A stretch of 13,827 bases of DNA from CAUJGQ01 sp038325665. Its GTDB lineage: Bacteria; Chloroflexota; Dehalococcoidia; CAUJGQ01. Positions within the stretch are counted from its first letter, which is position 1; every line of letters begins with the position of its first letter. The notes beneath the pieces were generated by a model. The model was not told where the DNA came from. It made no database searches and saw only the letters and a program-made list of their open reading frames with translations. Shown here piece after piece: positions 8,109 through 13,678 of this stretch. The stretch is from the NCBI GenBank assembly GCA_038325665.1, contig JBBQJF010000112.1, positions 1 to 13,827 of the forward strand, given 5' to 3'. The translations under genes were made by a program, and so were the position numbers.

Positions 8109-9218
8109 ATGGGCGCCATCAGCGCGACGACCACCGGCGACTCCGATCCGCTCAAGGGCCTCGTGCTCGCCGGCGGCAAGGGTAGCCGGCTGCGGCCGTT
8201 CACCTACACCGGCGCGAAGCAGCTCGTGCCGGTGGCAAATAAGCCCGTGCTGTTCTACGCGTTCGAACAGCTCACGGCGGCGGGTGTATGCGACATCGGC
8301 ATAATCGTGGGCGACACCGAGGACGAGGTGCGTGAGGCGGTGGGTGATGGGAGTCGCTTCGGCGCGCGGGTGACGTACATTCGTCAAGACCAGCCGCGCG
8401 GGCTGGCGCACGCGGTCGCGACCGCCCGCCCGTGGCTGGGCGACAGCCCCTTCGTGATGGTGCTGGGCGACAATTTCCTCCGCGGCGGCATCACCGCGCT
8501 GGTTGAGCGGTTCCGCGTTCGCCGGCCCGCCGCGCAGATCCATCTGATTCGCGTCCCCAATCCGCGAGACTTTGGCGTCGCCGTGGTCGACAGCGACGGA
8601 CGGCTGCTGCGACTGATTGAGAAGCCGCCCGAGCCGGTGTCTGATCTCGCGGTGATCGGCGTGTACTGCTTCACGGCGGCGGTACACGAGGTCATCGCCG
8701 CGCAGCGACCGTCATCTCGCGGCGAACTCGAGATCACCGACGCGATCCAGGGCCTGGTGGACGGCGGTCTTCAGGTTGACGCCCTGCCCCTGGAGGAGTA
8801 TTGGGTCGATACCGGCAAGATGCGAGATATCCTTGAGGCGAACCGCGCCATCCTAGAGACGCTCAACCCGCGGGTGGACGGTGAGGTCGATGAACGCAGC
8901 ACGCTTTCTGGGCGCGTGGTGATCGAGCCGGGTGCGCGCATCATTGCCAGCCGGATCGAAGGCCCCGCGATTATTGGCGTGGGCGCCGTGATCGAGCGCA
9001 GCTACATCGGCCCATTCACTAGCATCTACCACTCGTGCCGGATCACCGACGCGGAGATCGCCGGCTCGGTCGTGCTCGAACGCACCGTGATCGACGCCGT
9101 GCCGGGGCGGATCGAGGGTAGTCTGATCGGCCGCGACGTCCGGCTCGTTCGCGCCGGCGAGCGTCCCCGCGCCTACCGCCTCGTGCTGGGCGATCACTCG
9201 GAGGCGAGTCTGCCCTGA
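8109..9218 (+). CDS. rmlA: Glucose-1-phosphate thymidylyltransferase, long form
   Basis: The 369-residue product makes dTDP-glucose from dTTP and glucose-1-phosphate, the first step to dTDP-deoxysugars. The nucleotidyltransferase domain (about 15-245) shows GGKGSRLRP at 22-30, the diagnostic YTGAKQLVPVANKP (33-46), the LGDNF metal-site motif at 119-123, GELEITDAIQ near 205-214 and WVDTG at 232-236. A C-terminal part (about 255-350) has left-handed beta-helix-like hexads (VVIEPGARIIASRIEGPAII), which identifies the long-form subfamily rather than the 290-residue RmlA. The ATG at 8109 has GGAAGG 6 nt upstream. The first 14 residues are a nonconserved extension. It is co-directional with the preceding ligase gene (28 nt) and is followed by rmlB after an 88-nt gap holding a palindromic repeat. 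dTTP specificity is inferred from the subfamily. Confidence 0.95.
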   Translation: MGAISATTTGDSDPLKGLVLAGGKGSRLRPFTYTGAKQLVPVANKPVLFYAFEQLTAAGVCDIGIIVGDTEDEVREAVGDGSRFGARVTYIRQDQPRGLAHAVATARPWLGDSPFVMVLGDNFLRGGITALVERFRVRRPAAQIHLIRVPNPRDFGVAVVDSDGRLLRLIEKPPEPVSDLAVIGVYCFTAAVHEVIAAQRPSSRGELEITDAIQGLVDGGLQVDALPLEEYWVDTGKMRDILEANRAILETLNPRVDGEVDERSTLSGRVVIEPGARIIASRIEGPAIIGVGAVIERSYIGPFTSIYHSCRITDAEIAGSVVLERTVIDAVPGRIEGSLIGRDVRLVRAGERPRAYRLVLGDHSEASLP

Positions 9219-9268
9219 CGCCGCGCACCCTTATTCGTGCAAGCTGGTGGCAGAACGCCGGTCAGGAC

Positions 9269-9295
9269 TCCCTCTTCCCTTGCAGGGAAGGGGGG
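9269..9295. repeat. Palindromic GC-rich intergenic element upstream of rmlB
   Basis: An imperfect 12-bp stem: left arm 9269-9280 and right arm 9284-9295 around the loop TGC, with the perfect core CTTCCCT / AGGGAAG (9274-9280 / 9284-9290) and two T·G pairs. A G-rich tail continues to GGGGTTAGGTGG at about 9298-9310. Elements of this general shape (pyrimidine arm, short TGC-type loop, purine arm, G-rich tail) are, from general knowledge, dispersed in many bacterial genomes. Only one copy is in this window, so its repeat nature is inferred. Confidence 0.55.
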
Positions 9296-9306
9296 CGGGG
9301 GGTTAG

Positions 9307-10329
9307 GTGGCGCCACGACGCATCCTTGTGACCGGCGGCATGGGATTTATCGGTTCCGCCCTTATCCGCGAGCTATTGGCGGCTCATGCCGATGTCGAGG
9401 TGTTAAATCTCGATGCGCTGACGTATGCCGGTAACCCGGCCAACGTGGCCGATCTCGCGGGCGAGCGCCGCCATCGCTTCGTGCGTGGCGACATTCGCGA
9501 CGGCCGGCTGGTGCACGAGGTCGTGCGTGGCTGCTGGGGCATCATCCACTTGGCCGCCGAGACGCACGTTGACCGGTCGCTGCTCGATGGCGCCGAATTC
9601 ATCACCACCAATGTACTGGGCACGTACAACGTGCTCGCCGCGGCGCGCGACGCGCGGGTCGAGCGCGTGCTGGTGCAATCGACGGACGAGGTATACGGTC
9701 CCACGCCGGAGGGGGTGGAGGTGCGTGAGGAGGCGGCGCTCGGGCCGCGCTCGCCATACTCGGCCAGTAAGCTTGGGGGTGAGATGCAGGCGCGGGCCTT
9801 CCATGCCAGTTTCGGCCTGCCGGTCGTGGTCAGCCGGGGGATGAACACGATTGGTCCGCGTCAGTACCCGGAGAAGGCGGTGCCGTTGTTCACGATCAAT
9901 GCCCTGCTAGGCGAGCCGCTGCCGCTGTACGGCGACGGTACCCAGGAGCGTGACCGGTTCTTCGTCGACGATCACGCCGCCGCGCTTGATGTGTTGCTGC
10001 ACCATGGCGAGGCGGGCGAGGTCTATAACGCCGGGGCCGGCAACTACGCCAGCAATCGACTGGTCGCCGAGACGATTCTCGATTTGCTCGACCGTCCCCA
10101 TGACTTGATCCGCCCGGTGACTGACCGCCCCGGCCATGATCCGCGCTACCGGCTCGACATCTCGAAGTTGCGCGCCCTCGGTTGGGCGCCGGCGCTTGGG
10201 TTGGAGGAGGCATTGCGCCGCACGGTGGACTGGTACCGCGACAATCCCGACTGGTGGCAGCCGCTGCGCCGGCAGATGCGCCGGGGCTACTATCAGCGCC
10301 AGTACGGCGAGCGGCTGGCTCATGGCTGA
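9307..10329 (+). CDS. rmlB: dTDP-glucose 4,6-dehydratase (RmlB-type)
   Basis: A 340-residue extended short-chain dehydrogenase. The NAD-binding motif GGMGFIG is at 10-16, the catalytic triplet T126-D127-E128 in QSTDEVYG, and the YxxxK pair Y151/K155 in YSASK. RmlB signatures include ALTYAGNPANV (37-47), HLAAETHVDRS (81-91), QYPEK near 186-190, and DRPGHDPRY (273-281). It converts dTDP-glucose to dTDP-4-keto-6-deoxyglucose using tightly bound NAD+. The start must be GTG 9307: an in-frame TAG immediately precedes it, and any later start would remove the first beta-strand. The segment MNTIGPRQYPEK and ERDRFFVDDH differ from the more usual NTYGP/NNYGP and RDWLYVEDH, so another NDP-sugar dehydratase is a small possibility; its neighbour rmlA favours dTDP-glucose. 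Its last 8 bases overlap the next gene, implying translational coupling. Confidence 0.92.
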   Translation: MAPRRILVTGGMGFIGSALIRELLAAHADVEVLNLDALTYAGNPANVADLAGERRHRFVRGDIRDGRLVHEVVRGCWGIIHLAAETHVDRSLLDGAEFITTNVLGTYNVLAAARDARVERVLVQSTDEVYGPTPEGVEVREEAALGPRSPYSASKLGGEMQARAFHASFGLPVVVSRGMNTIGPRQYPEKAVPLFTINALLGEPLPLYGDGTQERDRFFVDDHAAALDVLLHHGEAGEVYNAGAGNYASNRLVAETILDLLDRPHDLIRPVTDRPGHDPRYRLDISKLRALGWAPALGLEEALRRTVDWYRDNPDWWQPLRRQMRRGYYQRQYGERLAHG

Positions 10330-11308
10330 TACACGGTCGCCATCGGTCGCGGTGATCACCGTCAACTACAACAGCGGCGCGTTCGCCGGCGCGTTTCTGC
10401 GCTCACTGCGCGAGGTGCGGTACTCGAACCGGCATCTCATCGTGGTTGATTGCGCGTCCCGCGATGGCTCTGACTCGCTCATCGCGCGGTTAGCGCCCGA
10501 GGCGACGGTGATTCGCGCCGGCGAAAACCTCGGCTTCACCGGCGGCAACAACCTCGCCATCGCGGCTGCCCTGCGGCGTGGTGTTTCCCATGTGCTGTTC
10601 CTCAACAACGACACGATCCTCGATCCGGACTTTCTCGACGCCCTGATGGCGCGGGCCGGTGAGCGTACGCTGGTGGCGCCGCGCGTGGAATTGTACGGCC
10701 GGCCAGGGCTGATGGATGACACCGTGGGCGACTTTGATTGGCGGCGGGGCGTCTGGAAGGATTGGATATACGGCCGTCCCTGCCCGCCGGAGTTGCGCGA
10801 GGAGCGCGAGGTGGAGATGGCGAGCCTCTGCTGCCTGCTCGTGCCGGTGTCGGTGTTTCGCCACGCCGGGACGCTCGACGAACGGCTGTTCATGTATTAC
10901 GAGGATTTCGACTTCCTCGACCGTGCCCGCTCCGCCGGGTATCGCATCCGGTACGTGCCGGAGGCGTTGGTCTATCATCGGAAATCCGCCTCCAGCGGCG
11001 GCGGCGATTCGCCGTTTAAGCTGTACTACGCGACCCGCAACCGGATCGCGGTGCTGCGGCGGCACGGCTCACCTGCTCGGTTCTTCGTCTTCAGCGCCGA
11101 GTTTGCCGCCACACGGCTGATCCGCGCCGCTCAGTATGTCGCCCGAGGACGGGGGGATCTCGCTGCCGCCATGCTGCGCGGTTGGGCTGACGGCTACCGG
11201 CGACGCATGGGCCGTACTTTTGCGCCGCCCGGGGCGCCCCGAACGCCCGACCGCCGTGCCGGTGAGAGTGTCGCCCCCGGGTATCGTCCGGTATCAGGCG
11301 CGGGATAG
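10322..11308 (+). CDS. Family 2 glycosyltransferase (rhamnosyltransferase-like)
   Basis: A 328-residue GT-A fold enzyme predicted to transfer a sugar from an NDP-sugar to a growing glycan at the cytoplasmic face of the membrane. Motifs in order: VAVITVNYNSG (9-19), VVDCASRDGS (41-50), GENLGFTGGNN (67-77), the DxD-type FLNNDT (93-98) and MYYEDFDF (191-198), whose E194/D195 provide the probable catalytic base. These are typical of the group containing rhamnosyl- and related transferases (COG1216). The basic C-terminal tail (about 290-328) is low-complexity. The ATG at 10322 overlaps the rmlB 3' end by 8 nt, and the next gene starts 4 nt after its stop. Donor and acceptor sugars are unknown; a dTDP-deoxysugar donor is an inference from rmlA and rmlB. 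Confidence 0.92.
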   Translation: MADTRSPSVAVITVNYNSGAFAGAFLRSLREVRYSNRHLIVVDCASRDGSDSLIARLAPEATVIRAGENLGFTGGNNLAIAAALRRGVSHVLFLNNDTILDPDFLDALMARAGERTLVAPRVELYGRPGLMDDTVGDFDWRRGVWKDWIYGRPCPPELREEREVEMASLCCLLVPVSVFRHAGTLDERLFMYYEDFDFLDRARSAGYRIRYVPEALVYHRKSASSGGGDSPFKLYYATRNRIAVLRRHGSPARFFVFSAEFAATRLIRAAQYVARGRGDLAAAMLRGWADGYRRRMGRTFAPPGAPRTPDRRAGESVAPGYRPVSGAG

Positions 11309-11312
11309 CATC

Positions 11313-12446
11313 ATGCGAATCGCCTTCGATGCGACCGCCATGCCGCGGAACCGCGCGGGCGCCGGCGTGTACACGTACCACCTGGCGCGTGCCCTCGCGG
11401 CCAACCTGTCCCCTGACGCGACACTTGACATATTCGACCGGTGGGGCGCGTTCAACGACATTGGCGGCCGTCGTGGTGTGCGGCTTCATCCCGCGCGCAT
11501 CGCCAGTCGCGGCAGGCGCATGCTATGGGAGCAGGGCGTACTGCCGCGGGCGCTGCGGCAATTGGGCGCTGACGTGTTGCACGCGCCGCACCACTCGATG
11601 CCCGCGCTCGCGCTGGGCTGGAAGACGGTGGTGACGGTGCATGACGTGACCTTCCGCCTGCTGCCCTGGCGGTACACGGCCGCACGGCGTATCTACATGA
11701 GCGCCGTGACGTCATTCGCCGCCCGCCGCGCTGATGCCGTGATCGTGCCGTCGCATTCCGTTGCCGCCGATTTTCAGCGACTGTATGGGGGCAACCCGGC
11801 ACGGGTGACGGTCGTATACGAAGCGCCGTCCGCCACCATGCGCCATATTGAGGATCGCCCCCTGCTGGACTCGGCACGAGTCCGGCTCGACCTGCCCGAC
11901 CGCTTCATCCTCAGCGTGGGCACGCGGGAACCTGGAAAGAACCGCGTCGCCCTGCTGCGCGCGTTCGCCGTTTTGCGGCAGCGAGGATTGAAGCACGAGC
12001 TGGTGATCGCCGGCCAGCGTGGCTGGCGGGATGACAGCGAGGCGCGATTGATTGAGCGCCTTGGCCTCGGCGACTCCGTCCGGTATATCGGCTTCGTGCC
12101 TGATACCGACCTACCGCTGGTGTACAACCTCGCGGCGGCGTTCGTGTTCCCGTCGTGGCGCGAGGGTTTCGGTTTGCCGCCGCTGGAGGCGCTCGCCTGC
12201 GGGACGCCGGTGGTGGCGTCTAACCGCCGTGCCATGCCCGAGGTGCTCGCTGACGCCGCGCTCTATGCCGCGCCGGACAATCCCAGCGCGCTCGCGGGCG
12301 CGCTCGAACGCGTCCTCACGGATGAGGGACTTCGCGAGCGCCTGCGCGCTCGCGGTCTGCAGCATGCCGCCGTGTACTCGTGGGAGCGGGCCGCCCGCGA
12401 GACCGTCGCGGTGTACCATGCCGCGCTGGGCGGACGCTCGGGCTGA
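11313..12446 (+). CDS. Family 4 (group 1) glycosyltransferase
   Basis: A 377-residue GT-B enzyme. The N-terminal domain begins MRIAFDATAMPRNRAGAGVYTY, where the GVY loop is characteristic, and contains HAPHHSMPA (90-98), TVHDVTF (108-114) and the VPSHSVAADF linker (145-154). The C-terminal domain has SVGTREPGKN (201-210), the usual GTxEPRKN block with Gly for Arg, and the E-x7-E donor-binding motif at E284/E292 in REGFGLPPLEALACGTPV. It is predicted to transfer a sugar with retention, cytoplasmic or membrane-associated. The ATG at 11313 is used because the conserved fold starts there; the frame runs open upstream inside the GT2 gene but without family similarity. Only a weak AGG-type ribosome binding site precedes it, so it is probably coupled to the GT2 gene, 4 nt away. 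It is the last gene of the cluster. Confidence 0.93.
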   Translation: MRIAFDATAMPRNRAGAGVYTYHLARALAANLSPDATLDIFDRWGAFNDIGGRRGVRLHPARIASRGRRMLWEQGVLPRALRQLGADVLHAPHHSMPALALGWKTVVTVHDVTFRLLPWRYTAARRIYMSAVTSFAARRADAVIVPSHSVAADFQRLYGGNPARVTVVYEAPSATMRHIEDRPLLDSARVRLDLPDRFILSVGTREPGKNRVALLRAFAVLRQRGLKHELVIAGQRGWRDDSEARLIERLGLGDSVRYIGFVPDTDLPLVYNLAAAFVFPSWREGFGLPPLEALACGTPVVASNRRAMPEVLADAALYAAPDNPSALAGALERVLTDEGLRERLRARGLQHAAVYSWERAARETVAVYHAALGGRSG

Positions 12447-12473
12447 CCGTGGGTCGCGCGGCGGCGAACGACA

Positions 12474-12501
12474 TTGCACATGTCCGTGATCCGGTTATAC
12501 T
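12474..12501 (+). promoter_or_regulatory. Sigma-70-like promoter of the intergenic RNA
   Basis: TTGCAC (12474-12479) and TATACT (12496-12501) are separated by 16 nt, matching the -35 consensus at 4 of 6 and the -10 consensus at 5 of 6. This is the best promoter in the window. Expected transcription start is about 12508. It lies 28 nt after the stop codon of the last glycosyltransferase gene and there is no obvious terminator between them, so read-through from the cluster is also possible. Confidence 0.65.
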
Positions 12502-12572
12502 CTTCTTTGGCGTCGTGCTGCTCGTGCGCCGGCGCTGTTTCATGACCGTCCGGTCAGAAAGGCAGGGGCCTC

Positions 12573-12647
12573 ATGCTGCGAACCACACCTGCTGTCAGTG
12601 TGCGCTGGTCGTACGCCATCGAGTCTCGTGCCGCGAGCGAGCGCTAA
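12573..12647 (+). CDS. Possible 24-residue leader peptide
   Basis: ATG 12573 to TAA 12645-12647 encodes MLRTTPAVSVRW followed by SYAIESRAASER. AGGGG lies about 5 nt upstream of the ATG. The TAA falls in the loop of the 12634-12669 hairpin, so a ribosome reaching the stop would cover the left arm of that stem. There is no run of one amino acid, so classic amino-acid attenuation is not indicated. Coding status rests only on the ribosome binding site and position. Confidence 0.3.
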   Translation: MLRTTPAVSVRWSYAIESRAASER

Positions 12648-12728
12648 ACGCTTCTACCGCGCTTGTTCGTTCGGGACCTCGGGTGTCTGCCCGCTGAAGG
12701 GCGGGGACGCGGGGTGAGTCCCGTACGC

Positions 12729-12760
12729 GGCCACGGACTCGGTGGCGTCCGTGGCCTTTT
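12729..12760 (+). terminator. Intrinsic terminator 1
   Basis: GGCCACGGAC (12729-12738) and GTCCGTGGCC (12747-12756) form a perfect 10-bp stem with an 8-nt loop, followed by TTTT (12757-12760). It could end the 12508 transcript, and read-through from the polysaccharide cluster as well. Confidence 0.8.
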
Positions 12761-12808
12761 CGTGTGTTCCTCGGTGAGCCAACCCCCTGATGTGGATTGC
12801 CCGTGCGC

Positions 12809-12874
12809 CGCGATGGCCGCGACGCTGGCGGCCATCCGCGTTCGCTGGCGCGGCTCGCGAGCAACGGTCGCGAG
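12809..12874 (+). other. Two strong hairpins between the terminators
   Basis: Hairpin A: GATGGCCGC (12812-12820) pairs perfectly with GCGGCCATC (12828-12836) around a 7-nt loop, and CGC (12809-12811) with GCG (12838-12840) extends it past one bulged C. Hairpin B: CTCGCGA (12854-12860) pairs with TCGCGAG (12868-12874) around GCAACGG. Together with terminator 2 they form a three-hairpin series, as expected of a riboswitch or attenuator expression platform. No known aptamer was recognised. Confidence 0.5.
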
Positions 12875-12907
12875 GGTCACGGGATGTCAAATCCCTTGGC
12901 CCTTTTT
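12874..12907 (+). terminator. Intrinsic terminator 2
   Basis: Left arm 12874-12885 and right arm 12891-12902 pair at 11 of 12 positions (one C·T mismatch, one T·G wobble) around the loop GTCAA, followed by TTTTT (12903-12907). It lies 52 nt before the ATG at 12959, so RNA polymerase coming from 12508 must pass two terminators to reach the RNHCP gene. Confidence 0.75.
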
Positions 12908-12914
12908 CATTGCC

Positions 12915-12932
12915 GCGCCGTTATACCGGCGC
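12915..12932. promoter_or_regulatory. Dyad around TTATAC upstream of the RNHCP transcription unit
   Basis: GCGCCG (12915-12920) and CGGCGC (12927-12932) are perfect inverted repeats flanking TTATAC, a -10-like sequence. If TTATAC is used as a -10, TTGGCC at 12896-12901 is a weak -35 with a long 19-nt spacer, and the dyad would be an operator over the -10. Alternatively it acts as an RNA hairpin just before the ribosome binding site at 12946-12950. Confidence 0.4.
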
Positions 12933-12958
12933 TTTCCATCACAACAGGAGAACAAATA

Positions 12959-13096
12959 ATGTGTAAGGCCATTGTATCGGCACGGGTCAGATCCCACCCG
13001 CGGGCAACCATGCACCCGCCCCACCATGATGGCGGCGGTGACAGTGCGAGGCGAACCAACCCGTGTCCAAGACGTATCGAAACCGACAAACCCTGA
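12959..13096 (+). CDS. Possible 45-residue upstream ORF overlapping the RNHCP gene
   Basis: ATG 12959 is preceded by AGGAG at 12946-12950 with an 8-nt spacer, the best Shine-Dalgarno in this part of the window. It encodes a basic, His/Pro-containing peptide beginning MCKAIVSARVRSH with MHPPHHDGGGD in the middle, and it stops at TGA 13094-13096, 34 nt inside the RNHCP gene in a different frame. No family is recognised and codon use is not clearly coding. It may be a regulatory upstream ORF coupling translation to the RNHCP start, or the region may contain a sequencing frameshift that hides the true start. Confidence 0.4.
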   Translation: MCKAIVSARVRSHPRATMHPPHHDGGGDSARRTNPCPRRIETDKP

Positions 13097-13458
13097 ACTG
13101 GTCCCGACGGGCCGGGGGCGACTTTCGCTGCCGGCATTGTCGCGCGATGGTGGGATTGCTGCCCTCGGGCGGCCACCACCGCAATCACTGTCCATTCTGC
13201 CTCTACTCGCGGCATGTGGACGGCGTGACACCCGGTGATCGGGCGAGCGAGTGTGGCGGCTCGATGGCGCCCATTGGCGTATTCACACGCCCCAAGGGCG
13301 AGCACGTCATCGTGCATCAGTGTGATGCGTGCGGCTGGCAGCGGTACAACCGTATCGCTGCCGACGACGACTTCCCGCGTGTGTTGGGACTTCCGTGGGT
13401 CCCGGCGCGGGGCGGCGTCCCGGCCGTGAGTCCCGACTCGCTACGGCCATCGGCCTAA
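13063..13458 (+). CDS. RNHCP domain zinc-ribbon protein
   Basis: A 131-residue protein with the RNHCP domain, named after the motif R40-N41-H42-C43-P44 seen here in RNHCPFCLYSRHVD. Likely zinc ligands are C23/C26 (CRHC), C43/C46 (CPFC), H51, C64 (ECGG) and C88/C91 (CDAC). The following GDRASECGGSMAPIGV and QRYNRIAADDDF are also typical of the family. Its function is unknown; a nucleic-acid or ribosome-associated role is only a guess from the zinc ribbon. The start is GTG 13063: an in-frame TGA at 13039-13041 leaves no other start codon, and GAGG lies 11 nt upstream, which is weak. The last 25 residues are low-complexity. The gene follows the structured region and the overlapping upstream ORF. 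Confidence 0.9.
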   Translation: MSKTYRNRQTLNWSRRAGGDFRCRHCRAMVGLLPSGGHHRNHCPFCLYSRHVDGVTPGDRASECGGSMAPIGVFTRPKGEHVIVHQCDACGWQRYNRIAADDDFPRVLGLPWVPARGGVPAVSPDSLRPSA

Positions 13459-13481
13459 GCGACGGCCGGCTGCTGTACCCG

Positions 13482-13537
13482 GCGCGTCCACCTTCTCATC
13501 GCACATCAAGGGGTGAGCGTTGTGAAGGTGGACGCGC
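13482..13537. repeat. Long inverted repeat after the RNHCP gene
   Basis: A 14-bp perfect inverted repeat, GCGCGTCCACCTTC (13482-13495) and GAAGGTGGACGCGC (13524-13537), begins 23 nt after the RNHCP stop. The loop-side sequences continue to pair partially (CA with TG, CGC with GCG). There is no T-tract on the 3' side. AAGGGG in the loop precedes GTG 13522, which opens a 21-codon frame to TAG 13585; coding is unproven. It could be a factor-dependent terminator, an mRNA-stabilising hairpin or a repeat element. Confidence 0.65.
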
Positions 13538-13615
13538 GGATGCGGGCGGCGCCCCCCGGCTTCCCCGCGATTCGACTCGCGGCGTAGGATGGAGATCGGA
13601 CATAACCGAGCGCGT

Positions 13616-13678
13616 GACCCGGTGGGTCGTCCAGGGGATACCGACGTTCGTTCGTGGGGGCGACCCGGTGGGTCGCCC
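13616..13678. repeat. Pair of REP-like palindromes
   Basis: The 14-mer GACCCGGTGGGTCG occurs at 13616-13629 and again at 13662-13675, 46 nt apart in direct orientation. Each copy is itself a hairpin with loop GGT. The second copy has a 9-bp perfect stem, GGGCGACCC (13658-13666) and GGGTCGCCC (13670-13678). It resembles dispersed extragenic palindromes seen in many GC-rich genomes. Confidence 0.6.

Larger units (their letters stand above)
12508..12760 (+). ncRNA. Candidate structured leader RNA or small RNA (about 250 nt)
   Basis: It is bounded by a good promoter and a strong intrinsic terminator. Stems readable by eye: TGACC/GGTCA around GTCC near 12543-12556; CGAGCGAGCGC (12634-12644) with GCGCTTGTTCG (12659-12669), 11 pairs including two wobbles; CGGGAC (12672-12677) with GTCCCG (12718-12723) enclosing a hairpin at 12683-12710 whose core is CCCGC / GCGGG; and the terminator. 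I could not match it to a riboswitch or RNA family that I know (no T-box, TPP, cobalamin or SRP core motif seen). It may be a cis-acting leader for the RNHCP gene 300 nt further on, or a free-standing RNA. The 5' end is inferred from the promoter. Confidence 0.45.
12447..12958. other. 512-nt intergenic region dense in promoter, hairpin and terminator signals
   Basis: No conventional protein gene is supported here; open frames that cross it have arginine- and cysteine-rich shadow-like translations. It holds, in order, a promoter (12474-12501), a structured segment with a possible 24-codon leader peptide, an intrinsic terminator (12729-12760), two hairpins (12809-12874), a second intrinsic terminator (12874-12907) and a dyad (12915-12932), followed by the ribosome binding site of the upstream ORF. 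The individual elements are listed separately. Confidence 0.7.

Noticed and set aside
12542..12697. Frame from ATG 12542 encoding a Cys-containing peptide (CCQC) in the intergenic RNA
   Set aside because: No good ribosome binding site at this ATG, arginine-rich shadow-like composition, and it conflicts with the better placed 12573 frame. It remains a weak alternative.
12508..12760. T-box, TPP, cobalamin, SRP RNA, tmRNA or RNase P RNA
   Set aside because: Core motifs I know for these (for example the T-box core, the B12 box or a CCA-ended tRNA-like part) were looked for by eye and not found. Other RNA classes were not excluded by search.
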